A stretch of DNA of 64,000 nt, from contig CALKHR010000022.1 of assembly GCA_937988885.1 (NCBI GenBank), positions 62,001-126,000 on the forward strand, read 5' to 3'. The DNA comes from an uncultured Roseiflexaceae bacterium (GTDB taxonomy: Bacteria; Chloroflexota; Chloroflexia; Chloroflexales; Roseiflexaceae). Positions within the stretch are counted from its first letter, which is position 1. Every line of letters starts with the position of its first letter. Made by a program: the position numbers and the translations under genes. Of the stretch, positions 19,899-28,556 are shown piece by piece. The notes beneath the pieces were generated by a model. The model had not been told where the DNA came from and did no database searches. It saw only the letters and a program-made list of their open reading frames with translations.

Positions 19899-19975
19899 TA
19901 TTTATCTTCACAATGCGCTCGGCACAATCTCTGCATTGGTGACATGTATTCGCTCGTTCAGCCAAGAGGTGTACT

Positions 19976-20824
19976 ATGGCCGCAGATGCGCGTATGCTCA
20001 GCCACATTCCCCTTTTCTTCTCGATGGATGATGAGGAGCGGGCGGCTATCGCCAACATTATGGGCGAGGTGGAGTACGAGGCCAATCAGACGATCTACCG
20101 TGAGGATGAGACGGGCAGTACGTTCTACATCATTCAGTCGGGGCAGGTGCAACTCACCATCACCGATGATGATGACCAGAAGTTGGTGATTGAAACGCTC
20201 GGCCCTGGCCAGTTTTTCGGCGAGATCTCGCTGATCGATGGCGGGACGCGCTCGTGCGATGCGGTGACCACTGAGCCAAGCAGGATTTTGGTGCTCGAAC
20301 AACGGGCGTTCTTCGAGTTGTTGTTGCAGCGCCCGCATATGGCGCAGGATGTGTTGATGGCGCAGGCTAAGTACATTCGCCGCACCGATATGCTGCTGCG
20401 CAGGCGCGTCAGCCGGAACCCCAACGAGGCGTTTGATGAGAGCGCGACGCTCGGCGAGCGGGTCGCTGATGCGGTGGCACGTTTCGGCGGGAGTTGGAGG
20501 TTTATCTTCAGCTTTTGCGCGTTTTTGCTGGTGTGGGTGCTGCTCAACACGGTTATGTGGGGTATGGAGCATTGGGATCCGTATCCCTTTATTTTGCTGA
20601 ATCTGTTTTTGTCGATGTTGGCCGCCGTCCAAGCGCCAGTGATTATGATGAGCCAGAACCGTCAGGACGCCAAGGATCGCATCCGCAGCGAACTCGATTA
20701 TCACGTGAACTTGAAGGCCGAGTTGGGCGTCAGCACGCTGCTTCAGGAGACAAAGATGCTGCGGGAGCAGTTGGCGCAGATCGAGACGCAGGTTGCGGCG
20801 ATAACAGGCCAACAGCGCGAATAA
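19976..20824 (+). CDS. Cyclic-nucleotide-binding domain plus DUF1003 membrane protein
   Basis: A 282-residue protein. The ATG at 19976 follows AGAGGTGT. Residues 8-125 are a cNMP-binding domain (SHIPLFFSMDDEERAAIA, FYIIQSGQVQLTI, and the phosphate-binding cassette FGEISLIDGGTRSCDAVT). After a linker, a DUF1003 region begins near 155 (ERVADAVARFGGSWRF) with two TM helices, FIFSFCAFLLVWVLLNTV and PFILLNLFLSMLAAVQAPVI, and the family motif MMSQNRQDAKDRIRSELDY. The C-terminus is coiled-coil-like. The layout suggests ligand-responsive control of a membrane protein; function of DUF1003 is unknown. Confidence 0.92.
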   Translation: MAADARMLSHIPLFFSMDDEERAAIANIMGEVEYEANQTIYREDETGSTFYIIQSGQVQLTITDDDDQKLVIETLGPGQFFGEISLIDGGTRSCDAVTTEPSRILVLEQRAFFELLLQRPHMAQDVLMAQAKYIRRTDMLLRRRVSRNPNEAFDESATLGERVADAVARFGGSWRFIFSFCAFLLVWVLLNTVMWGMEHWDPYPFILLNLFLSMLAAVQAPVIMMSQNRQDAKDRIRSELDYHVNLKAELGVSTLLQETKMLREQLAQIETQVAAITGQQRE

Positions 20825-20881
20825 CAGCCTAAGTCCATCTAGGTTGGTGCCCCGGCTGTGCCCACGCGGCGCGCTTGCCGA

Positions 20882-20933
20882 AGCGACGGGCGTTGCGGTT
20901 GGCACGGCTTCTTCTTCCCAACAAAACAAACAA
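20882..20933. repeat. Dispersed intergenic repeat, copy C
   Basis: It contains AGCGACGGGCGTT followed after about 14 nt by TTCTTCTTCCCAACAAAACA. The same order occurs on the opposite strand at 29333-29385, and weaker relatives lie at 29549-29595 and 47498-47543. The element directly adjoins the terminator of the GH13 gene. Confidence 0.6.
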
Positions 20934-20939
20934 CACACA

Positions 20940-20975
20940 ACGACGCGCCAGGCCTGCGAGAACCTAGCGCGTCGT
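20940..20975 (-). terminator. Stem-loop after the GH13 gene
   Basis: ACGACGCGC and GCGCGTCGT form a perfect 9-bp stem with an 18-nt loop, followed on the minus strand by TGTGTGTTGTTTGTTTTG. It lies 17 bp past the stop codon at 20992. Confidence 0.7.
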
Positions 20976-20991
20976 GCTGTAGAGTGGTGTG

Positions 20992-22662
20992 TTACGACAT
21001 CAGCACCCAGATTTTGCCGAATGAGTCGGGGATCTCGACCTCGTGCGGCCCCTCGCCGATCTGCTCGTCGTAGTCGTGCAGCCATTCGTGCCACAGCCCC
21101 GCCCGTGGAAATTGGATGACGGCGCGCTGGGTTTGGCCCGTCAGGTTCACGGCGACGACGACCACGCTGCCGTTGTCGTTCCAACGGTGGTAGGCCAACA
21201 GTTTGCGCTCGTGATCGACGAGCAGCGGCTCGAAGGTGTTGCCCTGCAGTGCGCCGTGCGTGTGGCGCAAGTAGGCCAGCGAAGCGTAGTGCTGGTAGAG
21301 CGCTTGGCCCGCATCGCTGTCGAGTTGTTCCCAGGGCAGTTTGTTAACATCGATGGTTTTGGGCGACGAGACGCCGAACTCTTGGCCGCTGTAGAGCATC
21401 GGCACGCCTTGGGCGGTGAAGAGCAGAACAGCGCCGAGCATGCTTTTGCGGATGGCGGCGGCCTCGTCGAGGGCGGGGTTGCTGCGCACCTCGGTGATGA
21501 TGCGCTCCTCGTCGTGGCTCTCGAAGTAGTTGATCGGTTGCGCGTTGTCTTGGTAACCGTTACCCGCGAAGGTGAGCACGCGCAGCAGCGCATCTAGGTC
21601 GCCGTATTGGAAGCCCTTGTATTCGCCTTCGCGCAGTTGCGCCCGCAGCGTGTGGTTGAACTGCCAGTGCCACGAGGCGTCGGTCTCGGTATCGCGCACG
21701 ACGGCGGCGGGATCGGCCACGATGTCCTCGGCGATCAGGTAGACGTGCGGCTTGGCTTGGCGGGCCGACCAAGTGATGAAGCTCATGCCGCCGATGCCAT
21801 CGTAGCGCATGCCTTCAACGTAATCGTAGCGGAAGCCATCGATGTGAAATTCGGTCAGCCAGTAGCTTTGGATGTCGGCGAGCAGCCGCTTGGTGGCGTC
21901 GTTCCACAGGTTCAGGTCGGGGAAGCCCCACGGGTTGCCGTCGGTGCTGAAGTAGGGGTTTTCGTCGTAGGGATAGAGCATGTTCAGCGGCGAATCGGAG
22001 GCGGTGTGGTTGAAAACCATATCGAGAATGACGCCGATGCCGCGTTGGTGCGCAGCGTCGATCAGGCGTTTGAGATCGTTGGTGGTGCCGTAACTACCCT
22101 CGGCGGTGAAGAAGTAGGCCGGGTTGTAGCCCCAACTGTGATCGCCAGGGAACTCCTGGATGGGCATCAGTTCGATCGCATCGACGCCGAGCGCTGCGAG
22201 ATGGTCGAGCCGTTTGGTGACGCCCTCGAAGGTGCCCTCGGGACTGAAATCGCCCACGTGGAGTTCGTAGATCACCAGTTGATTGAGCGGCTTAATGCCG
22301 AATCCTTCGTCGTTCCATTCGTAGGGCTGTTCGTTAAGCGTGATCAGCGCGTGCGGCTGTGGGCTGCCCTCGACCCAACGCAGCGCGCGGGCGTAGGGGT
22401 CGCCGATCACCGTTTCGCCGTCGATCACAAATTGATAGCCATACGTGCCTGGTTCAAGCTGTTTTTCTATCGACCATAGCCCCGTTTCATCGACGTTGAG
22501 TGGATCTGCGGCAGTGTCCCAATCATTAAAATCGCCGATCAGGTGGACGCTTTTCTTCCAAGGTGCCCAAAGTGCAAACGAAACATGGCCATCTCCGTGA
22601 TCATGTGCTCCGTGCGGAATATGCGTTGGAGAATCTATAACGTCCGATTCTTCCATCTTCAT
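20992..22662 (-). CDS. GH13 family enzyme with CBM48 (1,4-alpha-glucan branching enzyme/alpha-amylase type)
   Basis: A 556-residue glycoside hydrolase 13 protein. Residues 25-110 are a CBM48/isoamylase N-domain (HVSFALWAPWKKSVHLIGDF). The barrel begins near 135 (YELHVGDFSPEGTFEGV). The four conserved regions are present: DMVFNHT, GFRYDYVEG (nucleophile Asp), YLIAEDI (acid/base Glu) and YFESHDEER (transition-state Asp). A C-terminal beta domain follows (LAYHRWNDNGSVVVVAVNLTG). It could branch or hydrolyse alpha-1,4-glucans in glycogen metabolism; at 556 residues it is shorter than classic GlgB. MKMEESD is chosen as start. It is divergent from gnd. Confidence 0.88.
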   Translation of the reverse strand: MKMEESDVIDSPTHIPHGAHDHGDGHVSFALWAPWKKSVHLIGDFNDWDTAADPLNVDETGLWSIEKQLEPGTYGYQFVIDGETVIGDPYARALRWVEGSPQPHALITLNEQPYEWNDEGFGIKPLNQLVIYELHVGDFSPEGTFEGVTKRLDHLAALGVDAIELMPIQEFPGDHSWGYNPAYFFTAEGSYGTTNDLKRLIDAAHQRGIGVILDMVFNHTASDSPLNMLYPYDENPYFSTDGNPWGFPDLNLWNDATKRLLADIQSYWLTEFHIDGFRYDYVEGMRYDGIGGMSFITWSARQAKPHVYLIAEDIVADPAAVVRDTETDASWHWQFNHTLRAQLREGEYKGFQYGDLDALLRVLTFAGNGYQDNAQPINYFESHDEERIITEVRSNPALDEAAAIRKSMLGAVLLFTAQGVPMLYSGQEFGVSSPKTIDVNKLPWEQLDSDAGQALYQHYASLAYLRHTHGALQGNTFEPLLVDHERKLLAYHRWNDNGSVVVVAVNLTGQTQRAVIQFPRAGLWHEWLHDYDEQIGEGPHEVEIPDSFGKIWVLMS

Positions 22663-22854
22663 AAAGAAAACCTACTCTTTCTGATAAGAAATATAATCAT
22701 CATAATGTAAATGCTAGAGCAAGTTGTATACCAGAAGCCTATACATTCATTTTTCACCCGAAAAAGCATATAATGGTGTATTCTTTGCAGTACTCGTTTC
22801 GGAGGTGCGTGGAACCATTGCGGCGCTTTGTCGCATGCTATCAGCGGAGGGTGT

Positions 22855-23787
22855 ATGGAACTTGGCATGATTGGCCTTGGCCGTATGGGCTTCAATATGT
22901 CGCAGCGCTTGTTGCAGGGCGGTCATCGGGTGGTGGGCTTCGATCGAAACCAGGCGCTCGCTGAGCAATTGCGCGATCAGTATGGCGGCGCGGCGGCGAG
23001 CAGTGTGGAGGACCTGGTGGCTCAGTTGACCGCCCCGCGCGTGGTCTGGCTGATGATCCCCGCTGGAGCGCCGACCCATCAGCAGATCACGAGCCTGGCG
23101 GGCCTGTTGGCCCCGGGCGATCTGGTGATCGATGGTGGCAACTCGTTCTACCGAGATAGTTTGGCGCACGCTCAGGAGTTGGCGCAGCATGGCATCCGAT
23201 TTATGGATGTTGGCGTGAGCGGCGGCGTGTGGGGCTTGACGATGGGCTACTGTTTGATGGCGGGCGGCGACGCGGCGACGTATGCGGACGTGGAGCCGCT
23301 GCTGACCACGCTGGCCCCACCGAACGGCAGTCGCTTGGTTGGCCCGGTGGGCGCTGGGCACTTCGCCAAGATGGTGCACAACGGCATCGAGTACGGCATG
23401 ATGGAGGCCTACGCCGAGGGCTTTGAGTTAATGCGCGCGAAAACCGAGTTCGGGTATAATTTGCAGGAAATCGCCGATTTGTGGAATCAAGGTGGGGTCG
23501 TGCGCTCGTGGCTGCTTGAGTTGGCCGCCGATGCGTTCCGCGAGGACCCCGTGTTGTCCGAGATCAAGGGCTATGTGCCCGATAGTGGCGAGGGCCGCTG
23601 GACGGCGCAGGAGGCGATCGATCTGGCGGTGCCGGCTCCCGTGATCACCTTGGCCCTGCAGATCCGCTTCCTTTCTCGCCAGGAGGATTCGTTTGGCGCG
23701 AAGGTGTTGGCGGCCCTGCGGCAACAATTTGGCGGCCACGCCGTGCGTCGGGCGGATGCCGACCTGACGACGCCCTCGGGTGGGTAG
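22855..23787 (+). CDS. gnd: 6-phosphogluconate dehydrogenase, decarboxylating (GndA/YqeC type)
   Basis: A 310-residue short-form 6-phosphogluconate dehydrogenase that oxidises 6-phosphogluconate to ribulose 5-phosphate and CO2. The ATG at 22855 (MELGMIGLGRMGFNMSQRL) has GGAGG upstream. It shows the Rossmann GxGxxG, VIDGGNSFYRDS, the substrate-binding DVGVSGGVWGLTMGYCLM and catalytic GAGHFAKMVHNGIEYGMM (Lys, His, Asn). The short length and sequence match the group often NAD-dependent, rather than the 470-residue NADP enzyme. A TATAAT at 22769-22774 is a candidate -10. zwf and opcA follow on the same strand. Confidence 0.95.
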   Translation: MELGMIGLGRMGFNMSQRLLQGGHRVVGFDRNQALAEQLRDQYGGAAASSVEDLVAQLTAPRVVWLMIPAGAPTHQQITSLAGLLAPGDLVIDGGNSFYRDSLAHAQELAQHGIRFMDVGVSGGVWGLTMGYCLMAGGDAATYADVEPLLTTLAPPNGSRLVGPVGAGHFAKMVHNGIEYGMMEAYAEGFELMRAKTEFGYNLQEIADLWNQGGVVRSWLLELAADAFREDPVLSEIKGYVPDSGEGRWTAQEAIDLAVPAPVITLALQIRFLSRQEDSFGAKVLAALRQQFGGHAVRRADADLTTPSGG

Positions 23788-24212
23788 CGCGCTGGCAGTG
23801 CGGCCCTGGCGATCGATATCTGGATAATGCTGCCGCCGACGGTACAGCCGTTCGCGGCAGTGCGATTTTGGGATACCGAATCGGGGCGATGCGTTCGAGA
23901 TGCAGCACGTTCGTTGCAGTGGCCGCGCAGAGTAACTCATCAATACCACATCCCTGCTGTCGTAGGCTACAACGAGCCATCACTATTCTCCTAAATTTGG
24001 TATGATACTCCACATTGTAAGGTAAGGATGGTTAGCTCATCCTAACGAGCTAAGCTTGCAACGGGGCACGATGGTTGAGGGTTCTGGTGTTGCGCTGGGC
24101 GAGGGTGACTAGCGTGGCAGATACGCCTCACGCTTGGCTTGTTCGCCATCGCGATTGTGCTTTTCGGTGTTTGTCGGAGCACATGCACCGTTTGATAGAG
24201 GAGCACCTACCC
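23788..24212. other. gnd-zwf intergenic region
   Basis: A 425-bp gap with no convincing gene. TTAGCTC (24032-24038) and GAGCTAA (24047-24053) form a 7-bp stem. The open frame of zwf extends back to 24075, but a better start lies at 24213. zwf may therefore have its own promoter in this gap. Confidence 0.5.
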
Positions 24213-25748
24213 ATGGTTGATTCCCCATCTCAAAGCAACCCCTTGCGCGCTGGGTTGCGCATGCAACGCACTCCCGAGCCGTGTACTGTTGTGATCTTTG
24301 GCGCCACTGGCGATCTGACCCACCGCAAGTTGGTGCCTGCGCTCTACAATTTGCAGCGCGAGCGGCTATTGCCGCCAGGCTTTAATGTTGTTGGCTTCGC
24401 GCGCCGCGATTGGAGCGATACGTACTTCCGCGATTCGCTGCAGCAGAACGCTGTGAAGTTTTCGCGTAGCGGATTGGACGATTCGCTGTGGAGCAGTTTC
24501 GCCGACGGTGTGACGTATCTGATGTCGTCGTTCGATGATCCTGCGGGCTACGCCGAGCTGTCGAAGCGGCTCGACATGCTCGATGAGAAACGAGGCGCGG
24601 GCGGGAATCGTCTCTTTTATTTAGCGACGCCACCCGAATCGTACCCCACGATCATCCAACAACTTGGCGCGGCGGGTTTGGCGCACTCCAAGAATAACGG
24701 CTGGGTGCGCATCATCATCGAAAAGCCGTTCGGGCACGATCTCGCCAGCGCCCGCGCGCTCAATGCCGAGGTGCACAAGGTGTTCGATGAGACGCAGGTC
24801 TACCGCATCGATCACTACTTGGGCAAGGAGACAGTGCAGAACATCCTGGTGTTCCGTTTTGCCAACGGCATCTTCGAGCCGATCTGGAATCGCAGTTACG
24901 TCGATCACGTGCAGATCACGGTGGCCGAGACGGTCGGCGTCGAGGGGCGCGGCGGCTACTACGAGCACGCCGGAGCGCTGCGCGATATGGTGCAGAACCA
25001 CCTGATGCAGTTGCTGACGCTCACGGCGATGGAGCCGCCCGTCGGCTATCGGGCCGATGCCGTGCGCGACGAGAAGGTCAAGGTGTTGCGTGCCATCCGT
25101 CCGATCACCGACGTGAGCACCGAGACGGTGCGCGGGCAGTACGGTTCCGGCTCGCTGAACGGCGAGGCAGTGCTCGGCTATCGCGAGGAGAAGGGTGTCG
25201 CGCCCGATTCCAACACCGAGACGTATGTGGCGCTGCGCTTTTTCATCGACAATTGGCGCTGGGCGGGCGTGCCGTTCTTCCTGCGCACGGGCAAGCGCAT
25301 GCCGAAGCGGGCCAGCGAGATCGCCATTCAGTTCCGCCAAGCGCCGCATATGCTGTTCGAGAGCGGTCCGCTCAACGATATTGAGCCGAACGTGCTCACC
25401 ATCAAGGTGCAGCCCGAGGAGGGCATCACGCTGCGCTTCGACTCGAAGGTGCCCGGCCAAACCAATCAGATCCGCCCGGTGACGATGGACTTCCGCTACA
25501 ACGCCTCGTTCGGCGTGGAATCGCCGGAGGCCTACGAGCGCCTGCTGCTCGATGCGATGCTGGGCGACTCGACGTTGTTCACCCGCAGCGACGAGGTGGA
25601 GGCGTCGTGGTCGTTGGTGACACCTATTCACCAAGGATGGCAGGCCGTGCCGCCGTCGCAGTTCCCCAACTACGAGGCGGGCAGTTGGGGGCCGGAGGCC
25701 GCTGACCAATTGTTGGGCCGAGAATGGCGACGTTGGCGTCGCCTGTGA
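24213..25748 (+). CDS. zwf: Glucose-6-phosphate 1-dehydrogenase
   Basis: A 511-residue enzyme oxidising glucose 6-phosphate to 6-phosphogluconolactone with NADP+ (or NAD+). The ATG at 24213 follows GAGGAGCACCTACCC and gives the usual family length; the longer frame adds 46 unlikely residues. Nucleotide-binding VIFGATGDLTHRKLVPALY lies near 25-45, the active-site RIDHYLGKE near 200, and further conserved EKPFGHDL, SYVDHVQITVAE, RDMVQNHLMQLL and FFLRTGKRMPKR. It forms the first step of the oxidative pentose-phosphate pathway, with gnd upstream and opcA downstream. Confidence 0.97.
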   Translation: MVDSPSQSNPLRAGLRMQRTPEPCTVVIFGATGDLTHRKLVPALYNLQRERLLPPGFNVVGFARRDWSDTYFRDSLQQNAVKFSRSGLDDSLWSSFADGVTYLMSSFDDPAGYAELSKRLDMLDEKRGAGGNRLFYLATPPESYPTIIQQLGAAGLAHSKNNGWVRIIIEKPFGHDLASARALNAEVHKVFDETQVYRIDHYLGKETVQNILVFRFANGIFEPIWNRSYVDHVQITVAETVGVEGRGGYYEHAGALRDMVQNHLMQLLTLTAMEPPVGYRADAVRDEKVKVLRAIRPITDVSTETVRGQYGSGSLNGEAVLGYREEKGVAPDSNTETYVALRFFIDNWRWAGVPFFLRTGKRMPKRASEIAIQFRQAPHMLFESGPLNDIEPNVLTIKVQPEEGITLRFDSKVPGQTNQIRPVTMDFRYNASFGVESPEAYERLLLDAMLGDSTLFTRSDEVEASWSLVTPIHQGWQAVPPSQFPNYEAGSWGPEAADQLLGREWRRWRRL

Positions 25749-25776
25749 TGGTTAAGCGCCTAGACGGAGTGACACA

Positions 25777-26217
25777 ATGCTTGTAGTGGCTGATATCGCG
25801 GCAGGGCCAGTCTTTTTGCTGGCGGGTGTATTCGTTGGAGCCTTGGTGCTACTGGGCATTGGTGTCCTCGAAGGTGTAGTGCTGTGGCGCTTGTCCTGGG
25901 GCACGTTTTGGCGCTCACTGCGCGATTCAATCTTGGCCAACATCGCTTCGGGCATTGTGGGCGTGGTGATCTCGGTGCTTGGGGGCAATCGGTGGGAGCA
26001 GTGCGGCTATGATCCCCGAGCCGGCGGACGTTGGTGCGAAGTGTTGGTCACGCCGTGGGTGCTGGTGGTGGGCGCGTGGCTGCTCTCGGTGCTGATCGAG
26101 GGCGGCGTGCTGATGCTGCTGAGCAAGCACCCGCCCCGCCAGATTTGGATCGCAGCATTGCTGATCAACGTGGCTAGCTACGTGCTCTTGGGCGTGTTTG
26201 CCTTCTTGGTCAGTTAA
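25777..26217 (+). CDS. Small polytopic membrane protein of unknown function
   Basis: A 146-residue protein with four or so predicted TM helices: PVFLLAGVFVGALVLLGIGV, ANIASGIVGVVISVL, WVLVVGAWLLSVLIEGGVLM and AALLINVASYVLLGVFAFLV. A loop near 70-90 carries two Cys (EQCGYDP and RWCEVL) that could form a disulfide. No known family is recognised. It starts 28 bp after zwf with GGAG upstream and is followed at 18 bp by the MFS-like gene, so it is likely co-transcribed with the pentose-phosphate genes; any link to that pathway is inference. Confidence 0.8.
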   Translation: MLVVADIAAGPVFLLAGVFVGALVLLGIGVLEGVVLWRLSWGTFWRSLRDSILANIASGIVGVVISVLGGNRWEQCGYDPRAGGRWCEVLVTPWVLVVGAWLLSVLIEGGVLMLLSKHPPRQIWIAALLINVASYVLLGVFAFLVS

Positions 26218-26234
26218 CGCAGTCTGGAGGTGGC

Positions 26235-27311
26235 ATGAGCCGCATTCGTTTGCCGTTGCTGTTGGGCGTGGCGCATGGCGTGGCCGATGGCGCGGCGGGT
26301 TGGCTTTTGGGCCGCTTATCGCACAGCATGGCGCTCGAACAAGTGGCGCTGCTGGTGCTGATGTACAACGTGTTGGCGTTCGGCGGCCAACCGCTGGCTG
26401 GCCTGATCGCCGACCGTTTGGCGCGCCCACGGGCCGTGGCACTCCTGGGCCTGCTGCTACTCTCGGCGGCGCTGCTTACGGCTGACCTGCCGAAGTTCGC
26501 CGTGTTGCTGGCCGGGCTTGGCTCGGCGGCGTTCCACGTGGGTGGTGGCGCGCTGGCGTTCTGCGCCACGCCTGGGCGCGCGGCAGGGCCGGGCGTGTTC
26601 GCCGCCCCCGGCGTGATCGGCCTGGCGGCTGGCGGCCTGCTGGCGGTCAGTGGCGTGAACGCGCTCTGGCTGCTGTTGCTGCCGCTGGTGCTGCTAATGC
26701 TCGCAGTGGTGCTGTGCGAACTGCCCGTGTTGCCCTACACCGAGCCTGCCGCGCACAGCGCACTGCCCGATCGCCACGACCTGATTATGCTGGTGCTGCT
26801 GGTCGGCATCGCATTGCGTTCGCTGGTCTGGAACATCGCACAGATGCTGGTGGAGGGCCAACACGAGCAGTTGCTGTTGCTGGCGTTCGGCGCAGCCTGC
26901 GGCAAGATCGTGGGCGGCTGGCTGGCCGACCGCGTAGGCTGGCGGCGCTGGATGCTGAGCGCGCTGTTGGTGGCCGCGCCGTTGCTCTTCTTCGGCGGGC
27001 GCAGTCTGCCCGTGCTCGTACTGGGCGTGGCGCTGCTGCAATCGGCGTCGCCCGCAGCGCTGGCGATGACTTGGCGGCTGTTGCCGAGCCAACCTGCGCT
27101 GGCGGCAGGCTTGGCGTTGGGCTTGGCCATCGCGATCGGCGGAGTGCCCACGCTGCTGGGCAGCGCCGTGCTGTTGAGCACACCCGCGTTGCTGCTCGGC
27201 TCGCTGTTGGCCGCTGCCCTAGCGCTCTGGTGGGCGCTGCCGCGCCGCACTGCTCGCGCCGTGCCTGTGGCGCATCCGCCCGATCCACTCACACGAGGAG
27301 GAGCTCTATGA
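26235..27311 (+). CDS. MFS-like membrane transporter
   Basis: A 358-residue, very Leu/Ala-rich protein with about ten TM helices, in the style of a compact major facilitator. GGAGGTGGC precedes the ATG. The loop after helix 2 reads GLIADRLARPRA, and the matching loop in the second half reads GGWLADRVGWRRW; both are the GxxxDRxGxR-like cytoplasmic MFS signature. A SAAFHVGGGALAF segment recalls fosmidomycin-resistance-type MFS. The substrate is unknown. Its stop codon overlaps the opcA start (ATGA), so the two are translationally coupled. Confidence 0.8.
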   Translation: MSRIRLPLLLGVAHGVADGAAGWLLGRLSHSMALEQVALLVLMYNVLAFGGQPLAGLIADRLARPRAVALLGLLLLSAALLTADLPKFAVLLAGLGSAAFHVGGGALAFCATPGRAAGPGVFAAPGVIGLAAGGLLAVSGVNALWLLLLPLVLLMLAVVLCELPVLPYTEPAAHSALPDRHDLIMLVLLVGIALRSLVWNIAQMLVEGQHEQLLLLAFGAACGKIVGGWLADRVGWRRWMLSALLVAAPLLFFGGRSLPVLVLGVALLQSASPAALAMTWRLLPSQPALAAGLALGLAIAIGGVPTLLGSAVLLSTPALLLGSLLAAALALWWALPRRTARAVPVAHPPDPLTRGGAL

Positions 27312-28411
27312 CAAACGTCTCTGCCCCGCTTGGCGAGCGCACGCGCATCGATGTGCGTGCGATTGAGCGTGAACTCACCGCGCTATGGCACGTGGCAGCC
27401 GAGGAGCAACAGGAGAGCGGCTTCCAGGGCGTGACGCGCACCTGCGTGCTGAACTTGCTGGTGGCCACGCCCGGCGGTCAGGTGCTCGAACAGGCCACCG
27501 ACACGATCGCCCGCCTCACCTCGCGCCACCCCAACCGCGCGATTGTGATCAACGCCCAACCCTCCGTGTCCGATGCGCCGTTGGAGGCCTGGGTGCAGGC
27601 GCACTGCCAGATCCCCGGCCCTGGCCGTCCACAAGTCTGCGGAGAGCAGATCACCATCGAGGCGCGAGGCGCGGCAGTGTCGCAAGTGCCGGGCACAGTG
27701 TTGCCGCTGCTGGTGCCCGATCTTCCAGTGATCTTCTGGTGGCCCTACGGCATGCCCTACGACCAACCGCTGTTCAAGCGCCTGAGCGACCTTGCCGACC
27801 GCATTATCGTGGACAGCGCCACCTGCGAAACGCCGGAGCGAGCGTTGGTGCGCCTTGCCGAACTACTGGGCAAACCCAGCGAGATCAGCGATATGGTCTG
27901 GGCGCGTCTGACGCCCTGGCGCGAGATGATCGCGCAGTTCTTCGATAGCCCGTCGATGCTGCCGCACCTGTACAGCTTGCAGCGCATTGAGGTGACGTAT
28001 CGCAACCCGACGGGCGATCGCTCGGCGGCGCTGTTGCTGCTTGGTTGGTTGGGCTCGCGGTTAGGTTGGACCCTGAACGGGACGCTACAGCGGGATGGCG
28101 CGGTCACAACCTTCGCGCTGGCTCGCCCCGATGGTGTGCGCGTGCAAGTTCGGCTACAACACGCTCCGCATGCTACCACCATGCTCGAACAGGTGACGCT
28201 GGAGGCCGAACATGGCCGCTTCACCATCGAGTGTGCCGATGACGACCAGGCCATCACCACTGTTGAGGTAGAGGGCAACATGCCGCTGCGCCGCATGGTG
28301 CGGGTGGCACAACTAAGCGATGCCGACCTGCTCGCCGAGGAACTACGGCTGCTGGGTCGCGATTATGGATTTGTGGGCGCGTTGCAACTTACGACCAGTT
28401 TTTTAGCGTGA
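27308..28411 (+). CDS. opcA: Glucose-6-phosphate dehydrogenase assembly protein OpcA
   Basis: A 367-residue OpcA family protein, which in cyanobacteria and actinobacteria binds and activates the G6PDH tetramer. ATG at 27308 follows AGGAGGAG and overlaps the upstream stop codon by 4 bp. Family features are IERELTALWH near the start, TRTCVLNLLVA, HPNRAIVI, QVPGTVLPLLVPDLPVIFWWP, RIIVDSATCE and C-terminal DLLAEELRLLGRDYGFVGAL. A much longer frame begins at 26714 inside the MFS gene and is not the real start. It closes the gnd-zwf cluster. Confidence 0.94.
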   Translation: MTNVSAPLGERTRIDVRAIERELTALWHVAAEEQQESGFQGVTRTCVLNLLVATPGGQVLEQATDTIARLTSRHPNRAIVINAQPSVSDAPLEAWVQAHCQIPGPGRPQVCGEQITIEARGAAVSQVPGTVLPLLVPDLPVIFWWPYGMPYDQPLFKRLSDLADRIIVDSATCETPERALVRLAELLGKPSEISDMVWARLTPWREMIAQFFDSPSMLPHLYSLQRIEVTYRNPTGDRSAALLLLGWLGSRLGWTLNGTLQRDGAVTTFALARPDGVRVQVRLQHAPHATTMLEQVTLEAEHGRFTIECADDDQAITTVEVEGNMPLRRMVRVAQLSDADLLAEELRLLGRDYGFVGALQLTTSFLA

Positions 28412-28492
28412 CAATCTTGGTGTTTCGGCAACAAAATTGTCGCTATGCTCGCCGAATCGCCCATGCTATACTCCGGCTAATTATCGCTTAGC

Positions 28493-28523
28493 GAGGGGCC
28501 AGTATCGGGCCGCACTGGCTCTC
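28493..28523 (+). promoter_or_regulatory. Leader hairpin before azlC
   Basis: GAGGGGCCAGT (28493-28503) pairs with ACTGGCTCTC (28514-28523) around CGGGCC, between a TATACT (-10-like, 28467-28472) and the azlC start. No U tract is present. It may be an untranslated leader structure or part of the opcA transcript end. Confidence 0.35.
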
Positions 28524-28556
28524 GTGCATTATCACTTTTGAGCGAAAGGCTTTTTT

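Noticed and set aside
24075..24212. 46-codon N-terminal extension of zwf
   Set aside because: The ATG at 24213 has a good ribosome-binding site and gives the family length; the extension has no similarity to G6PDH.
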